Shown here piece by piece: positions 14,831 through 27,869 of a DNA stretch of 64,000 nucleotides (positions within the stretch are counted from its first letter, which is position 1; every line of letters begins with the position of its first letter). The stretch covers positions 45,211,695 through 45,275,694 of the forward strand of contig CM049316.1 of the NCBI GenBank assembly GCA_026874595.1, read 5' to 3'. Made by a program: the position numbers and the translations under genes. The notes beneath the pieces are model-generated. The model searched no databases. It was not told where the DNA came from and saw nothing but the letters and a program-made list of their open reading frames with translations. This stretch comes from Sipunculus nudus. Taxonomy: Eukaryota > Annelida > Sipuncula > Golfingiida > Sipunculidae.

Positions 14831-15390
14831 TAAACCTCTAAAAAAACTTGTTACATTAGTAATATATCGGCCTTTGATTAACCAAGCCTGATCTGTACTG
14901 ATTAAATTTGGCAAGAAAGTAATGATTCTATTTGCTAGTCCTTTAGGTACAATTTTATTATCTGTATTGAGTAATCAAATAGGACACCAGTTTTCCATCT
15001 GTGATCGGGCATTACCCTTGTCTAGTAATGTGATAATTGCCTGTCTTTGTGTAACAGAAAGTTGACCAATATTTTTCATAGTTAAAAAATCCACGATAGT
15101 TTGTCGGAAAATGAGCCATAGAACTTTACAAAATTCAACTCTTATTCCATCACTACCTAGGCTTTTATTTCATATTATTGATGCATTCAGCTTTTAACCA
15201 TATCATGTATTGTTAAGTGCCCTGGCTATGACTTACTCTTGTTATTTTACTATAAGCGGATATCTTAGCTAATCGCTATTGCTCAGCGTTCTGCCATGAC
15301 ATTGGTTATTTTCTTCAAAGTCATTGTTACTGAATATCTGAACGTCCTGAAATGGTGATCTAAACTCAAGCTGGTTACATATATGATTTA

Positions 15391-15804
15391 ATTGATCATT
15401 TTATCTAAACATATTATAATAGAATAAAGCATTTTTATCCTTAGTGACTTATAAGAATAATTTTTTATATAAAATATATAGGGAAATATGTGTATAATGG
15501 AGTAACTATATCAAAATCGAAGACTTAGGAGGCACACATACGTTTCTTAGGCAGAAAGAACATACGTAACGTTTTCGTGATATAGGACAACAATAATAAT
15601 ATTATGACAAGAAATGTCTTCTTTTTTAATTAGCACCAGATTTCTTATATATTGTATCAGCTCTCTGTGAAAAGAATATAAAAGTTCTATTTTTGTAATA
15701 TTTTAGATACTTCATTTCCAGTTCAGTTCCATTTAATTAATTTCATGTAACTATAATTTCAATTCGGTTTCATGTATTAGGGAAAATATTAGTTCCAATT
15801 AAAT

Positions 15805-15860
<56 letters not shown>

Positions 15861-18800
15861 GCCTAATTTCGATTCGCAAATATAACAAATTTCAATGTTT
15901 TAATTATAAGACATTTTGGTACGGGTGATTGACCATGGTCCTTGGAAGCACCTGGGCTTGAATTCTAGTTCTAATTATTTTAATTTTGTTTCTGTTCATT
16001 TTTGCAATTTCATCTTCAATTCATTTAAGAATTTATCCCTGATGCATTATTCCTGCACTTGTAGGCATTGTACTTTTTACTGTTGGTTGGTTTGTCTTTT
16101 TGATAACTCTATATTCCATGCCTTTCCGTTATACGCACCGAGGACTGGTCAGGATCCTTGTTATTTTCCGGATTAGTTATTTGTTCGTGGAGGCATGTAT
16201 GCAGTCTGTGACTGTTTTCTAGTTTGTAATGCGTGTTAAAGTTGCAACTTTTGGTCCTTTCCTTCAAACTATTTGGTATATCTCTTTTGATTTATAACGG
16301 TCCTTTCAAATGGATGCATTATAATGGCTTATCAAGATTTGAAGGAATATAACCTTATATAAAAAAACATTCTCTAGAGGTAAGGCGGATATAAACTAAG
16401 TGACAGTTCTGAATTGCAATACAGCAATCTACAATCAGCTGTAAATAAATCTGTCAGAATTCGGGAGTTATTACACCCTGCATTGTCACTCATTCATCCC
16501 CTTATGAAAAAAAGACTGCTTTTCCATATATCAAGATCTTTTCCCCTCTCAGTTTGTTATGGTAATTTTTGTTTCCTTTTTATATTTGTCTGAATAGGTG
16601 ATTAAATCACTTGAAGTAATTTTTATCATGAAAAACTGACGAAAGAAATCGTTTTAAAATGGCACACATGAATGGGACGGTCAGTTATCTGTTGTTATAC
16701 TCCGTGTCCTATTTGAGGATGTAAGTTTTACCTAATTCCTTGCAGGCCCATGATGGCCATTGTCAGTCTAGTTAGAAAGATTTGTGTGACAATGTTCAGA
16801 TGCACTTTCAATACCTCGTACCGATGTACTCATTTGTTTAACAATCAGGTCACATGCAATTTTGAAAGAAAAAGTCTTAATATAAGTACGTTTGTTCAAA
16901 CATTCGAATCTTATGTGTTCCATTTTATAACAGACTGACATATAATACCATTTATCTGCTATAATATGCAAATGAAATTGATGTGAAACTCTATATCAAA
17001 GCTACCTTTATTGTATAACAACTCTACTGGCAGTAGCTAATGATGTTTCTTGCAAGTATAATAATAATAACGATAATAATAGTAATAATGAATTATTATT
17101 ATTGTAAAACTACTACTGCTAATGATAATAATATATAATAATTATAACACTTATAATAATACCCTTAGAAAAACTTATTCAGCGGAAGAACCGTACATAC
17201 CAAATCTAATTATAAAAACAATCTAACGACATACCTAAATGCACCATTTCTATTCATAGGTAGTATGTTCAAAATTCCAGGGTTCAAAAGTTTCAAACAT
17301 TTTCCGTTCAATGGCAAGGCCCCTTAATGTACCTATCCTTTTATTCCTATGGCAACATATCACGTTTTACCATTACAACATCGGAATTTCAAGTGAGCGA
17401 CGCTTTTGTAGAGGAGGATCGCGAAACACAGGGCTCCATGTCTTTACCATTTCCTGCATTTTAATTTTCTTCTTTTTAAAAAAATACTGAAACTTGAACC
17501 AGAAGTTTTATTCATTTTGTTTCTATTGCAATCCTTATCATTTACCAATACTATAATTGTCGTATTTCCCCAGTAGAGAGTAGACCAATACTCAAAATAT
17601 TCTAACCAACTGGAAATACATTTAATAGAGCAATGAATACTCTGTGCCAAGCAAGTATCCTCCTAAATCTGTATTCGAACAATATGGTGTATTTCCTTGT
17701 ATTATTCAATTTGCCAATACCAAAATTATCTCCTAAAAAATCTGTCTCTGATGAGAGTAACTCTGTTTTGTTTTGTTTTTTTTTGTTTTTTTTTTTTTTG
17801 CTTCAACCAAATCTTCCTTAGAGTGGCTCTGTGATAGTCGTCAAATTCTATATCCATGTTTATCCAATTCAAAGATATATATTTGTATTTTTTTATTTTA
17901 TAATAACGGTATTTCCGCGATGCCTGATCTTTACTTTGGCAAAGAAGCTCTGGGTAGGAACGTTTGTCGTGTTGCAGATTTATCCGTATAAACATTTCCT
18001 GATTCTAAACTCTTTATAACATACCTGGCATTTTTACGGGATTTGATTAAAAGAAGCAGATGGTGGCATGAATACAGAGCAAAATGCCTCGGTGTACCTC
18101 CCCGTAGTTAACCCGGGGTCTGGTTTTCATTACAGTTTTGCTCCGGTTGAATGAGTTGGCTTTGTAGCAGGGCGATATCTGACAGATCATAGACGATAAA
18201 CACACATGCTTACGAAACATATGAATACAAAATATCATAAATAAGCGTGAACAGCCTGCATGGGGTACGGGTATATCGTCGTGCATCATAAAAATAGCAA
18301 GACTATGCCTTGCCTTGACCGATCAAATGTGAGGTACACCTGACATCAGCCTTCTAGTTCAACAATGTGTAAATGTCACGCGCACCTGTCGATGAGCAGC
18401 TGATTTTAAAGCCGGTTCGATGCTGCAACAGTTCATGATAAAGCGGCCGAGGTTTGCATGCAGCATGCAATGTTTAAGGTGTTAATCCAACCGTGTGGAC
18501 TTACCGAAGCTTGCAGGAGTGACCTGTACGAAAGGAGTCCCCGTGGCGTAGACGAGACCGCGAGAGGAGAGCTGTTACACTGAAACCAGCTCACATCCAG
18601 GAAAATGCTACCGAACAGCTAGCCCCGACGCCGCGCAGCGAAGAAATACTGGCGGGAATGATCTAATAATAAGGCCGACTATATATAGGGGCTTATCGCG
18701 CTGACACGTGTCACTGCCGGGACATCCTAGGCATGCATGCATCAGACCGTAAACAACCTAAATAGAACTCGACAAATCGCCACCTGGTCAGCAGGACAAA

Positions 18801-18893
18801 CCTTAATGCGGACTTTATAGCGACCTTACGGTATTTTTTCCCGCAGGGGTCCTGCCATCTGGGCGGCCTCACTGGTAAGTCTGGTTGCCAGTC
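15391..18893. other. Intergenic
   Basis: AT-rich with an ATT/TAA-rich patch at 17,056-17,160. It becomes GC-richer from about 18,360 toward the candidate promoter. No coding content recognised. Confidence 0.55.
15807..15857. repeat. (TA)n microsatellite
   Basis: About 25 uninterrupted TA units. Confidence 0.95.
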
Positions 18894-18976
18894 TATAAAT
18901 GGACAGTCTGCAGCAACAGAGGGACTGATTTGTGAGCCAGTTTATTTACTCACACACAAACCAGGCACTGAGCTGC
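18894..18976 (+). promoter_or_regulatory. Candidate TATA promoter and short 5' UTR
   Basis: TATAAAT at 18894-18900 lies in a locally GC-richer stretch about 80 bases before an ATG at 18977. A second TATATATA-containing stretch lies near 18,680. No other promoter element was confirmed. Confidence 0.35.
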
Positions 18977-19019
18977 ATGGCGCAGCATCAGCGCCCCATC
19001 CCCAGCATCAACATCCCAG
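18977..19019 (+). CDS. Candidate first coding exon (MAQHQRPIPSINIP)
   Basis: An ATG frame of 14 codons plus one base ends at a good donor, CAG|GTGAGC. It lies directly behind a TATA box and has no upstream in-frame ATG. The peptide matches nothing I recognise, and no downstream exon could be joined to it in the next 24 kb, so it is a weak candidate: possibly the start of a gene with distant exons, or chance. Confidence 0.25.
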
Positions 19020-19607
19020 GTGAGCTAACTTCATCCGATAACTGAACGAGAAGCTAAAAAAACCGAAGGTACAGCAACATCACAGCAAGATTAACTGATG
19101 AACCGACTCGCGACCGAGTGATTCTTTACAAGGACTCACTGTGTGACTCGAACACAGGCTCTATATCTAGCTGCAAATTATGATAAAACTGTGTTTAAAT
19201 GATCCAGTAACCCTGCCTGCCTCTGTACCCGCCCATCAGCGTCATGCTCCATTGAGATGCAGAGCTGTGATCGGTATCCATGCAGAGTACGTCATTTAGA
19301 CGAATCCTTGCAGACTTAGATTAAAGGCCTACGGATGCGCCTGTCATCTTTAATTATACGAATAAGTTATCATGTAAAGACGGGTCAATCCCCTCTCCAG
19401 TATGCTATTAAATGATATCCCTTACCATTACAAAGCCTTAAATATGAAAGAAAAAATAATTTAACAATTTAGATGCTCATGTGTATAACTGGGAACGAGC
19501 ATAGCTAGGTTTTGATGTAGATATATATGGAATTCAAAACAGCGACAGCAATTTATATTGTCCAAGATAAGGAAATGATAAAGATGAACGAACGGGGCTA
19601 TCAAAGA

Positions 19608-19641
<34 letters not shown>

Positions 19642-20714
19642 GTGTGTGTGTGTATGTATGGGGTATCTGTAATACAATACGCTGATTGAAGACTGAAAGA
19701 GCGCAGATGATGTCATTACATGTAGAAAGTGTGAGTTGGCGGTGATGGGCGTGCTTTTACTCCTACTCACCACGACTGAACTCCCTCGCCCTCCCCCTTA
19801 CAACCCTAATGCAAAGGAATCGGTAATACAAGAGTCAAATTGACTACCTATGAATCATATTAAACTAATGTATGGGAGCTCCTTTTGGCGTTCATATTCA
19901 CAGACTGATTACTTGTGTCGTGTTTTATAATATCTTCCCCGGTTGACCCAGACGTAGCTTTAGTGGATATTTTATAAACATTCCACCTAGAACACAGGAA
20001 TGCCGACAGTTCCACACCTGTGTATTGGTGTAAAAACTATGTCGTCTTGTTTACTCCGCGCATCCGTGGATAAAACGCAACTGTGTTACAAAAACAACGA
20101 TTAGACCTGAACATATTTCACCAGACATCCAACTAGCATGTTGCATTTATGTCAGCTATGTCGTTTATTATGTGTATAACTCGTGTTAATGATAACCTGT
20201 ACTTGTGATGAAAAGGATCTAAGTTTAAACACCACACCTGGGATGTAGGGTCGGCTTTGCTGGGTTTTCTATAATCGATCAAGTCAATATAATAAATTCC
20301 CTCACATACGCGCACACACACACAAACGCTCATAGACTGCCCCTTTACTTGAGTTGTTTTGGTAAGACAGTCTGAAAAAATGTTTTCCTTACCATTTGTT
20401 TGGTTGAGCAGTGAAATACAAAGGAAAGATATATTTTATTAACGGGGATTCTTGTTGCATGTAAAAGTAATGAAACTACGTTTAGGATCAACTCGAAAAT
20501 TACATCCTGGATTTCAAAATACTAAATGATATCTTGAGAAAATTTTAAAAAATGAAGGTTATGCATGATTCTGAAACATTTTTCAGAAAGTTTCAGCGAT
20601 TCAATGTCTTAAACAGAATAATTGAAGAGAACAGTAATCGGTCCTCTCAGAAAACAACAACACAAAAGGGGGTAATTAACTAAAACATAAACATGAGTAC
20701 AGCCATACTCAGAA
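19020..20714. other. Intergenic or intron of a hypothetical gene
   Basis: It holds a TG microsatellite and AGGGTCGGCTTTGCTG at about 20,247, which recurs as AGGGTCGGCTTCGCTG at about 32,447, so probably a dispersed repeat. No exon recognised. Confidence 0.5.
19609..19658. repeat. (TG)n microsatellite
   Basis: TG units with one GAGG interruption. Confidence 0.95.
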
Positions 20715-21165
20715 CACGTGCTCGCATCACTCGGCACCAAGAGCCTTGCTCATCGTGGTGCTCTACTCTATTTTGCCATGCCGCTTCCTTGTGATGAGAA
20801 AACATGGCCACATTGGCTTTCTAATCATTTGTCTGACAACATACAAAGAGCTGTTATTAATGGGAATTCATGCACCTACATGCTCATACCGACGGGGCCG
20901 CCACGTGGCTCTCTGGATCCTCTGTATCTGAATCATATGTTAATAACCTTGCGGAAAATGTTCGCATAAATGCCATACTGTTTGCAGATGAAACTTCACT
21001 AGAAGCTGTGGGAAGAATGTGCTATCACTCAAGAGTTTGAATAATGATTTAACCTCCAGCTCTGTTGATTTAGAAAGCTGGCTTTGGTTTGTTACCTTCA
21101 GCCCTCGTAAATCAGAAATAATGACTTCCATCACAACTGGTACATCTGCAACTGCTATATAGCAA
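20715..21165 (+). pseudogene. Non-LTR retrotransposon RT fragment (CR1/Jockey-like)
   Basis: Conceptual pieces in shifting frames resemble the RT core of Jockey/CR1-type elements. HWLSNHLSDNIQRAVINGNS is followed by a decayed PTGPPRGSLDPLYL (ancestral GVPQGS type), then NAILFADETS at 20,969-20,998, and finally VTFSPRKSEIMTS near 21,090-21,130. The usual catalytic FADD reads FADE here, and frame changes and stops interrupt the domain. This is a dead fragment with no flanking endonuclease or 3' end recognised. Confidence 0.75.
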
Positions 21166-21169
21166 TGTA

Positions 21170-22273
21170 TGCTGGCGCAAATGTTTTCTTTTCTATAGAG
21201 ATGCTATTTACTTTGAACAATTTACAAATAGCAACACGACAAGATCAATCAAAATCTTGAAAAATAAAATAAATCAACACTGTATTTATACTAGAAAATG
21301 CCTTGCACATGACATCTAAAACACTCCAAATTTCAGGATTATCACCGTTGCTCTTACAAAATGAACATACTCAGGCACTATAAGCCTAACATTTATAATA
21401 ATTATATAATTCATAGGCTCTGTTTGCTGAGACCTTGTGCGTTGGACCATTTAAAGTAATATAGACAACAGCACCCTTCCCCCATCCCTTCCCGCTTACC
21501 CCCCCCACCCCCCTTCTGAAATATGGATCCTAGCTCAAAAGCTATTCCAAACAACCTAACTACTCAAAATAAAAAACAAAAGCCCAGAACACAGTAATGT
21601 TCTCTACCCCCCGCCACCTGTGATAAAATTATATTCTGGGTTTTATAAAAAAGAATCTCAGTTTGTAAAATATATTTTTCATAAATTTTATTTGATTCAA
21701 GTCATTCCATTTAATCAACAACATCCTTATGTGATTAAGTGTATACAGTGGGTATACAACAGTTATACAACTACATGCTAACATATATGACAATTATATA
21801 TATGATGCATACACCACTTCCTAGATTTTCTAAATATATGATGCCTCATAAAAATAAAGATTATGGAGAAAACTAAGAAGAAAGTTTTTACTGATTAAAG
21901 CATTTATCTCAAAATCACTGTATTAATAAATATAGCTTTTGTTTTCCTTGAAAAGTGAAGGGGTCAAAAAGGTACCTTTTCTCCTACTCTTAAAATGGTC
22001 AGTAAAGATGTCCCCTTGACACAAGGCCTATGACGTCACTCAGCACCAGACTATTCAGAGGAAGCGGGTGTCGTATTTCCTCAACATGTAAATATGTGTA
22101 AGGTTGAACAGTGTTCATGTTGCATTTATCAAAGCACAATACTGTTGGTTATTGTAGTATAAATGTTGGAAACCTTTCAAAATGTGCATGAATGTGAAAA
22201 TGCAGAAGGAAGGAACCATCCCAAAATATATATGACTGTGTAAGCTTTCAACCTTTAAATATAGCTGCAAACA
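21170..22273. other. Intergenic
   Basis: C-rich patches near 21,480-21,515 and a perfect CRE palindrome TGACGTCA at 22,031-22,038. No gene recognised. Confidence 0.5.
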
Positions 22274-22378
22274 GGCAGGGGCGTAGCCACAGGGGGGCCG
22301 CAGGGGGCCATGCCCCCCCCCCTTCCCCCGGTCGCATCCAGTACCCGCCGACCTTTCAGAATTTCACTTAATCTAATA

Positions 22379-22421
<43 letters not shown>

Positions 22422-23344
22422 TAAATTGCCTATGCTTTCAGCAGCGGATCCAGAGAGGGCACCTTCGGCGCGCGACAATCCGTTGGGCTGCAATATCCCT
22501 AATTTATCTAATTTCCCAATTTTCATGGTTAATTTTCGTTTTTCATATTTCTTTTTTTTAATTAGCAATTAGATTCTATTTATCTGCAGTTCATTACTCT
22601 GCAAATTCATAAGTTGAGGATGAGGATATTTATGAACAGTTGCAGAACAACTGCAGAGCACCAGGCCCTATAGTTGTGGTTGACAGTGCAGAATCTCATG
22701 GCTCGATCCTCTGTTGATAAGAAACTCGCGATCTGCACTCTTAGGAGTCCTGTGTGCTGCTGAGATCACGGATCCCGGTAAGACTTAGTTTAACAAAGTT
22801 TAAAAATTGAAATTTTATATCCTTATTTTGAAGAATTATAATTATTAAATATTGAACCTCTTTCAGTTTGACTAAACAGTTTAACAAAGTTTAACATAAG
22901 ACATCAACATATCAGTTATTACACTCCGAGCATTACATTAAAAGATAATATTTTGCAAGTTATAAACGTAAATGCGCCTTTGCGTCATTGACTTTAACAT
23001 GTTGAAAACGATTGAAATTTTTCATCCTTATTTTGAAGAACATAAATATTAAATATTGAACCTCTCTACAGTTAGACTACTTACGCAAAGACATGAGGGA
23101 ACAGTTTTTTTTCGGGAACAGGAAATCTTTATTTTTTTTTAACAATTGCCTCAAAATTTCCTCTTTACATTGCATATTCAAAAGATTTCCGGGTATGGGA
23201 GTGGGATACTCCCTCCCATACCCTCCCAATTTACCTGAAACTAACCTTAATAAACCATGGTTCATAATTGATATACATATATATATATATACATATATAT
23301 ATATACACTAAAATATTTTACGTATAGTAATAATAATAATATGT

Positions 23345-23382
<38 letters not shown>

Positions 23383-23493
23383 GTATATACTACAGATTTC
23401 TTTAGTGTCCCCCCCCCCCCCCGGTTTTCGAAATTCTGGATCCGCCACTGATCATGGCCCCCTCCCCTCCTTCAATCCTGGCGACGCCCCTGA
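22274..23493. mobile_element. Inverted-repeat composite element
   Basis: The left end has CAGGGGCGTAGCCACAGG...GGCCATG and an inner GCAGCGGATCCAGAG (about 22,440). The right end has the reverse complements in mirror order: CTGGATCCGCCACTG (about 23,434) then CATGGCCCCC...GGCGACGCCCCTGAA. Inside are a 69-bp direct repeat (22,806-22,874 and 23,011-23,079) and three (TA)n tracts. It may be one element or two inserted head to head. Confidence 0.55.
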
Positions 23494-25478
23494 ACAGAAA
23501 CAGAAAAAGGCAAATATCATCGCAAATGAAAATGAAAACTACTTACACTACCTTCAGATACAAATTCTAATACACTACTTGGGTGCCGACATCTGTGCTT
23601 ACCTTTCTATCAGGTAAGTTGAAGTGGTACAATTTCCGCTTCCCAAACCATCAATCATTAGCGCGAAAGAGTAAAAGCCGACGCCAAACAAACTACTCTC
23701 GGGAAAATGGCACGCAACGGTAAGTGCAAGATTTACAGTATTCGGCTTCAAGGATTATCTGGGCCATGCTGACACTTACTCTTATCACAAGACTGTATAG
23801 CTTCAAAGGTATAATAAGGTATGAGGTATAGCGCCAAGGGTGTATGATCTTAGACATCTTTAATCCTGGTACTGTTTTGTTTCTAGAGAGTTTATAGTCG
23901 TATATTTGAAACTTAAACTCCTCTCTTCTTAAGATTTACTTCCTCTGTCAATGTAGTTGTGCATTATATACACAAACATTTGTTAAACCTTTATTAATGC
24001 CCAGTGGGCCACTAAACTTTACTCCTTCATTTACAACAACAAAAAAACTACCTCATATGGCTCGATCCACGAGGTCAAACATATTGCACTGTTGTTTTCA
24101 GTTCTAAGAGTTTTATTAACCGAAAGCAAACCTTATATATTGACATATGTTGTTTAAAAACAACAAACGCTCGGCAAGATATTACCAATAGTGTAAATGT
24201 AAAAAGGGTCAAATTCAAAATTAAATCTACAGAGTTATACAACAGGTATACTTGGGCAGTGATGGCATTAAAGCGCATACAGATGTTCTTCAATCCAGAT
24301 ATACGGTTAAGCACAAGTTAATTACCCCAATATCACACAATAGTAACCCAGGACACTTACCAAAACAGCAACCGTTGAAAAATAACCCCTTGGCGGGCAA
24401 CCTTTAACAATACTCCTGGCTGGTTTATCCGTTTACCTAGGCAACCAGTGAACAACAACACCTGGACAATTCTCCCCTGTCAACAAATAGCCTTCCCCCG
24501 CATTGAAATTTCTACGATAATCCCTCCATTTTACACGCTGTGCCACGGAACGAATGGCGGGGGGGGGGGGGGGGTAGGGGGGAACCAGAATTTTTGGGGT
24601 TCCTATGCCCCTCCCGTTAAAATCTCGAAAATATTCAAAGTTTGTTCCAATCATAGAAGATACTACTAAATGATTATAAAATAGTCTGTTCCAGTATCAT
24701 TTTACTATTACAACGGCAACACCATCCCCATAATCCTGGATAAGGCCCTGTTCCTGTGTGAATAAATTAAATCAAAATGGAACATTATTAATGTAATTAA
24801 AAGTAAATACAAATTGTAATCCAAGGATGGGAATATTTTGGGCATCTCGTGACGTCATCACAAGATGTGCTGCATTACTTTGCAAAATGCACACACCTCA
24901 TATTGTTATACGGACACCGTATGCCATTTGCACTATTTGTTATCCTCTGCCAATATTTATTCAGACACACTGGGAGAGTTCCCCTTGGAGAGAATTCATT
25001 GTATATGCACTCCATAGTCTGTCATCCTTATATCTAATCTTTTAACAATAGGTTTGGTATGGGTCCAGACAAACCGCTCTCAGATTCTATCATTACATAC
25101 CATGTAATAAATGAGACCAGCTATCCACTTAATCAGTGTGACTAATATCTGATAAAAAGATAAATATCGGGAAATATTTTACATGCACAGCCTTGTTTCT
25201 GTCAGGAACAGGAAATAAGGAAGAGGAGGAAATCGAAATACATGCACAAATGCTAGAAAAGCTGATAAGAGCAGAGAAATAATCTTGAAACATCGAAATA
25301 AGAAAGAATACAGTGAAAAAGATGCATATTTATATATCTGAAGCAACTCGGGGTCATTCATCAGAAGGAGCAAAACAAATAATATATTCTAGATTTATCC
25401 TTACAATTTATCTAATCTTTTGATATAAACAGGAAATATACAGATTAAGGTGTCATTCTGGGCAGTACCGTTCTTCGG
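23494..25478. other. Intergenic
   Basis: It contains a tiny ATG-to-donor candidate at 23,707-23,719 (see findings), a G-run at 24,559-24,575 and a CRE palindrome at 24,850-24,857. No confirmed exon. Confidence 0.5.
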
Positions 25479-25727
25479 CCGGAAGTAACAAAACTATATG
25501 CACCGGAAGTCAACGAAACAACCCCATAACGTTAACGAAACCCGGAAGAAAACAGGGACTATTTATACAGTACTGGTGTTACCTGTGATGAGACGGTCTG
25601 GCAGCTGTTTCCCCGTATGTTAAGTTTCACCGCGGGTACCATACACAAACCTCTCAGGTAGACGCCCCGCGGAGATGAAGAGGAACAGGGGCCCGTCATG
25701 GGATGCTGGAAGCAGCTGAGGGGTCAG
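25479..25727 (+). promoter_or_regulatory. Candidate promoter: three ETS sites and a TATA-like box
   Basis: CCGGAAGT occurs at 25479 and 25503, and CCGGAAG at 25542, all in the same orientation. TATTTATA follows at 25560-25567 and a CpG-richer stretch to about 25,700. An ATG at 25698 opens MGCWKQLRGQ before a weak donor at 25728. No further exon was found, so the transcript is hypothetical. Confidence 0.35.
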
Positions 25728-26439
25728 GTGATACAGCACTGATTTGTTCAGGCTATAGCCCTCATACTATAGCACGTGATCCTGTCATTTTGACACGGAT
25801 AGGTTAAGAGTTAACATTTCTGGGCGTTATGAATAAGAAACATGGGTTTGGCTCTGATGTAGTTAACATACATCCATACAGACAGATAGCATATCATGAA
25901 AAATGTTACCGACAGGTGCCTTAACCTGGAGCGTGGCGGGGTGTATATGTCGGGAAAACATAGCCATTGTATACGGTAAACACACATATCAACACATCTA
26001 GTACTCTAACCCCTGATTATAAAAGACAACAGTAAGGCAAGGGTGGTATAGATTATGGTGTCTTTAGTATAAAGGATATTTTACCTTGTAATTGGTTGTT
26101 CAGTTTTTGTAACAACTACCTACAATTAAGAATTCAAAAAGACACACGTATATTTTGGGAGATAACGGGCTAATCGATGTAATTGTATATACAAATTTTA
26201 CAGATACGAATAATTTAGGGCTTTTATATGTTTATCCACTGACAGCTACCACTACACATGTTAACTATTTTACAAAGCCACTTGAATTGATGGCCAATAT
26301 TATTTCCTTATCTAACGCGCTCTTTGTAGATATAAGTCTGATACGCTTAATGAGTTCATTTAACGAAAATAACCAAGTATTATCGATTGGTTTCTGGGAA
26401 ATACGCTCAGTAAGTCAAAGAATAAAAATCAGAGAGACT

Positions 26440-26945
26440 TTTTTCCATTTTTTCACAGAGGACATGTCTGGACCAGTTAGCATGTGCAGTTCCAACTTCC
26501 TGGGTCTAGTGGTTACGATTTGTTCACGGATGGACAACGGCTTAGTTTTTAATCCATACCTCGGAGAGTACACCCACATTGTCCTATTTTTTTAAATTCC
26601 CTAATAGGACATGTCAGGAACAGTTAGCGGGCGAAGTTTAAACTATTTCGGCCTTGTGATTTGTGCCCTGTTAACGGACGGACAGGTGCTTCTGAGGGTT
26701 CCATAACACAGATAATATAAATAACAGTGACATACTTTCCAGTTTTCACAAATGAAACTTGACCAGTTAGCATGTGCAATTTGAACTTCCTGTGTTTTGT
26801 AGGCGCACGGACAACGGCTCTCACAACTCAGAGAATAATAATCCACAGGGACCTACTTTCTTGTTTCAACAGAGCAGAGGGAACATATCAGGTCCTATCA
26901 TCATTTAAAGTTTGTACCTACTGGGCCTAACGGTTCCGCTAATAA
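26440..26945 (+). repeat. Tandem repeat, about 4 copies of ~147 bp
   Basis: Units begin near 26,459, 26,606, 26,752 and 26,881, each sharing a (G)GACATGTC...CAGTTAGCATGTGCA-type core and a GACGGAC/CACGGACAACGG end. Divergence between units is substantial. The 146-codon open frame that overlaps the first unit has no recognisable domain. Confidence 0.65.
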
Positions 26946-27431
26946 AATAAATGTTTAAAAGGTCATGAGGTACATTATATTCCTGACTCATCATGTGTGC
27001 CGATTACGCCAATGATCAAGCATTATTAAGCCAACGAACCATCAGGGTTTGATGTTCGCACTCTGACAGTTGAACAAAAATCTCTTTGTGGATCTTTTTT
27101 TTTTCACGCCTGGAAAATAAGAAAATCACAGTTTCAACAAATATAATTAAAACATCAGCATGTATCATCAGGTCAAGTAGCTGTAAAAGATACTACGATG
27201 TGTGAAGTTGTGTGAAGTATTGAGAAAACGTCAAGAGGCCCCCCACCCCCCCCCCCCCCCCACTAGGACCTGAAGGTTTAGTGTTTCGAAAAACTGTCTG
27301 CACTAAATATCTTTACAAATTAAAATTCAACAGCCAAATGGCTAAGCCAGCTTACAAAAGTCCAGGTAATTCAGGTCAATTTATCTGATGTGAAACATAT
27401 TAAATAAGAAAAATATGCCTTTCATAAATTG

Positions 27432-27433
<2 letters not shown>

Positions 27434-27488
<55 letters not shown>
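27434..27488. repeat. (TA)n microsatellite
   Basis: About 27 TA units. Confidence 0.95.
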
Positions 27489-27493
<5 letters not shown>

Positions 27494-27869
27494 GCGACGA
27501 GGGTATCAATAATGAACCAACTTGTCCTGAAACATTAAACGGTTTGTCTTCTTCTGAGTAGGGAAGACTTCAGTAACTTATGCAGATAAAATCAGACATC
27601 ACATATCAACACATGCTTCGTGAACTGTTGTGCATGTAACACAACAGTGTGTGGCGGGCTCCGGGTAACAACAGGTGGCAGAAAACGTAACCTTTATTTG
27701 TGATAAATAAATAAAAAACCTTACAGCTTGCATAATAACCTATCCGAACTACATATCACAAGAGATCCAGATTATGTGACAGCTAGATGTTAATAAAACA
27801 ACGTAACCTTGAAATTACGAGAATAAATTAAAGGGAACCAAAATGCGTTTATAATATCCTGATCATAAT

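Larger units (their letters stand above)
12030..15390 (-). pseudogene. Decayed L1/Tx1-type LINE (reverse transcriptase to C-terminal zinc region)
   Basis: Read on the minus strand, pieces in several frames line up in the order expected of an L1/Tx1-type ORF2. A SDGIRVEF-like RT opening lies near 15,150-15,175. A QRQAIITLL block lies near 15,030, then an ANRI..LISTDQ..KGRYIT block near 14,850-14,980. IDFRKDFDSLDW lies near 14,620-14,660. The diagnostic GVRQGNPLSPYLFI lies near 14,439-14,484. A C-terminal zinc-type segment with ETIEHMFWSC lies at 12,154-12,183. Stops and frameshifts are frequent, and the endonuclease end was not recognised. The copy is dead. A roughly 1-kb repeat element interrupts it at about 12,478-13,480, and one segment is duplicated at 14,575-14,830. 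Confidence 0.8.

Noticed and set aside
22310-22568. Open frames containing (IY)n runs at TA microsatellites
   Set aside because: TA repeats are open in all frames; no gene evidence. The same applies at 57,040-57,279.
26155-26595. 146-codon open frame on the plus strand
   Set aside because: AT-rich, no domain, begins at a non-ATG-supported site and runs into a diverged tandem repeat; likely chance.
26440-26945. CRISPR-like array
   Set aside because: Repeats are long, diverged and contiguous without spacers, in a eukaryotic genome.
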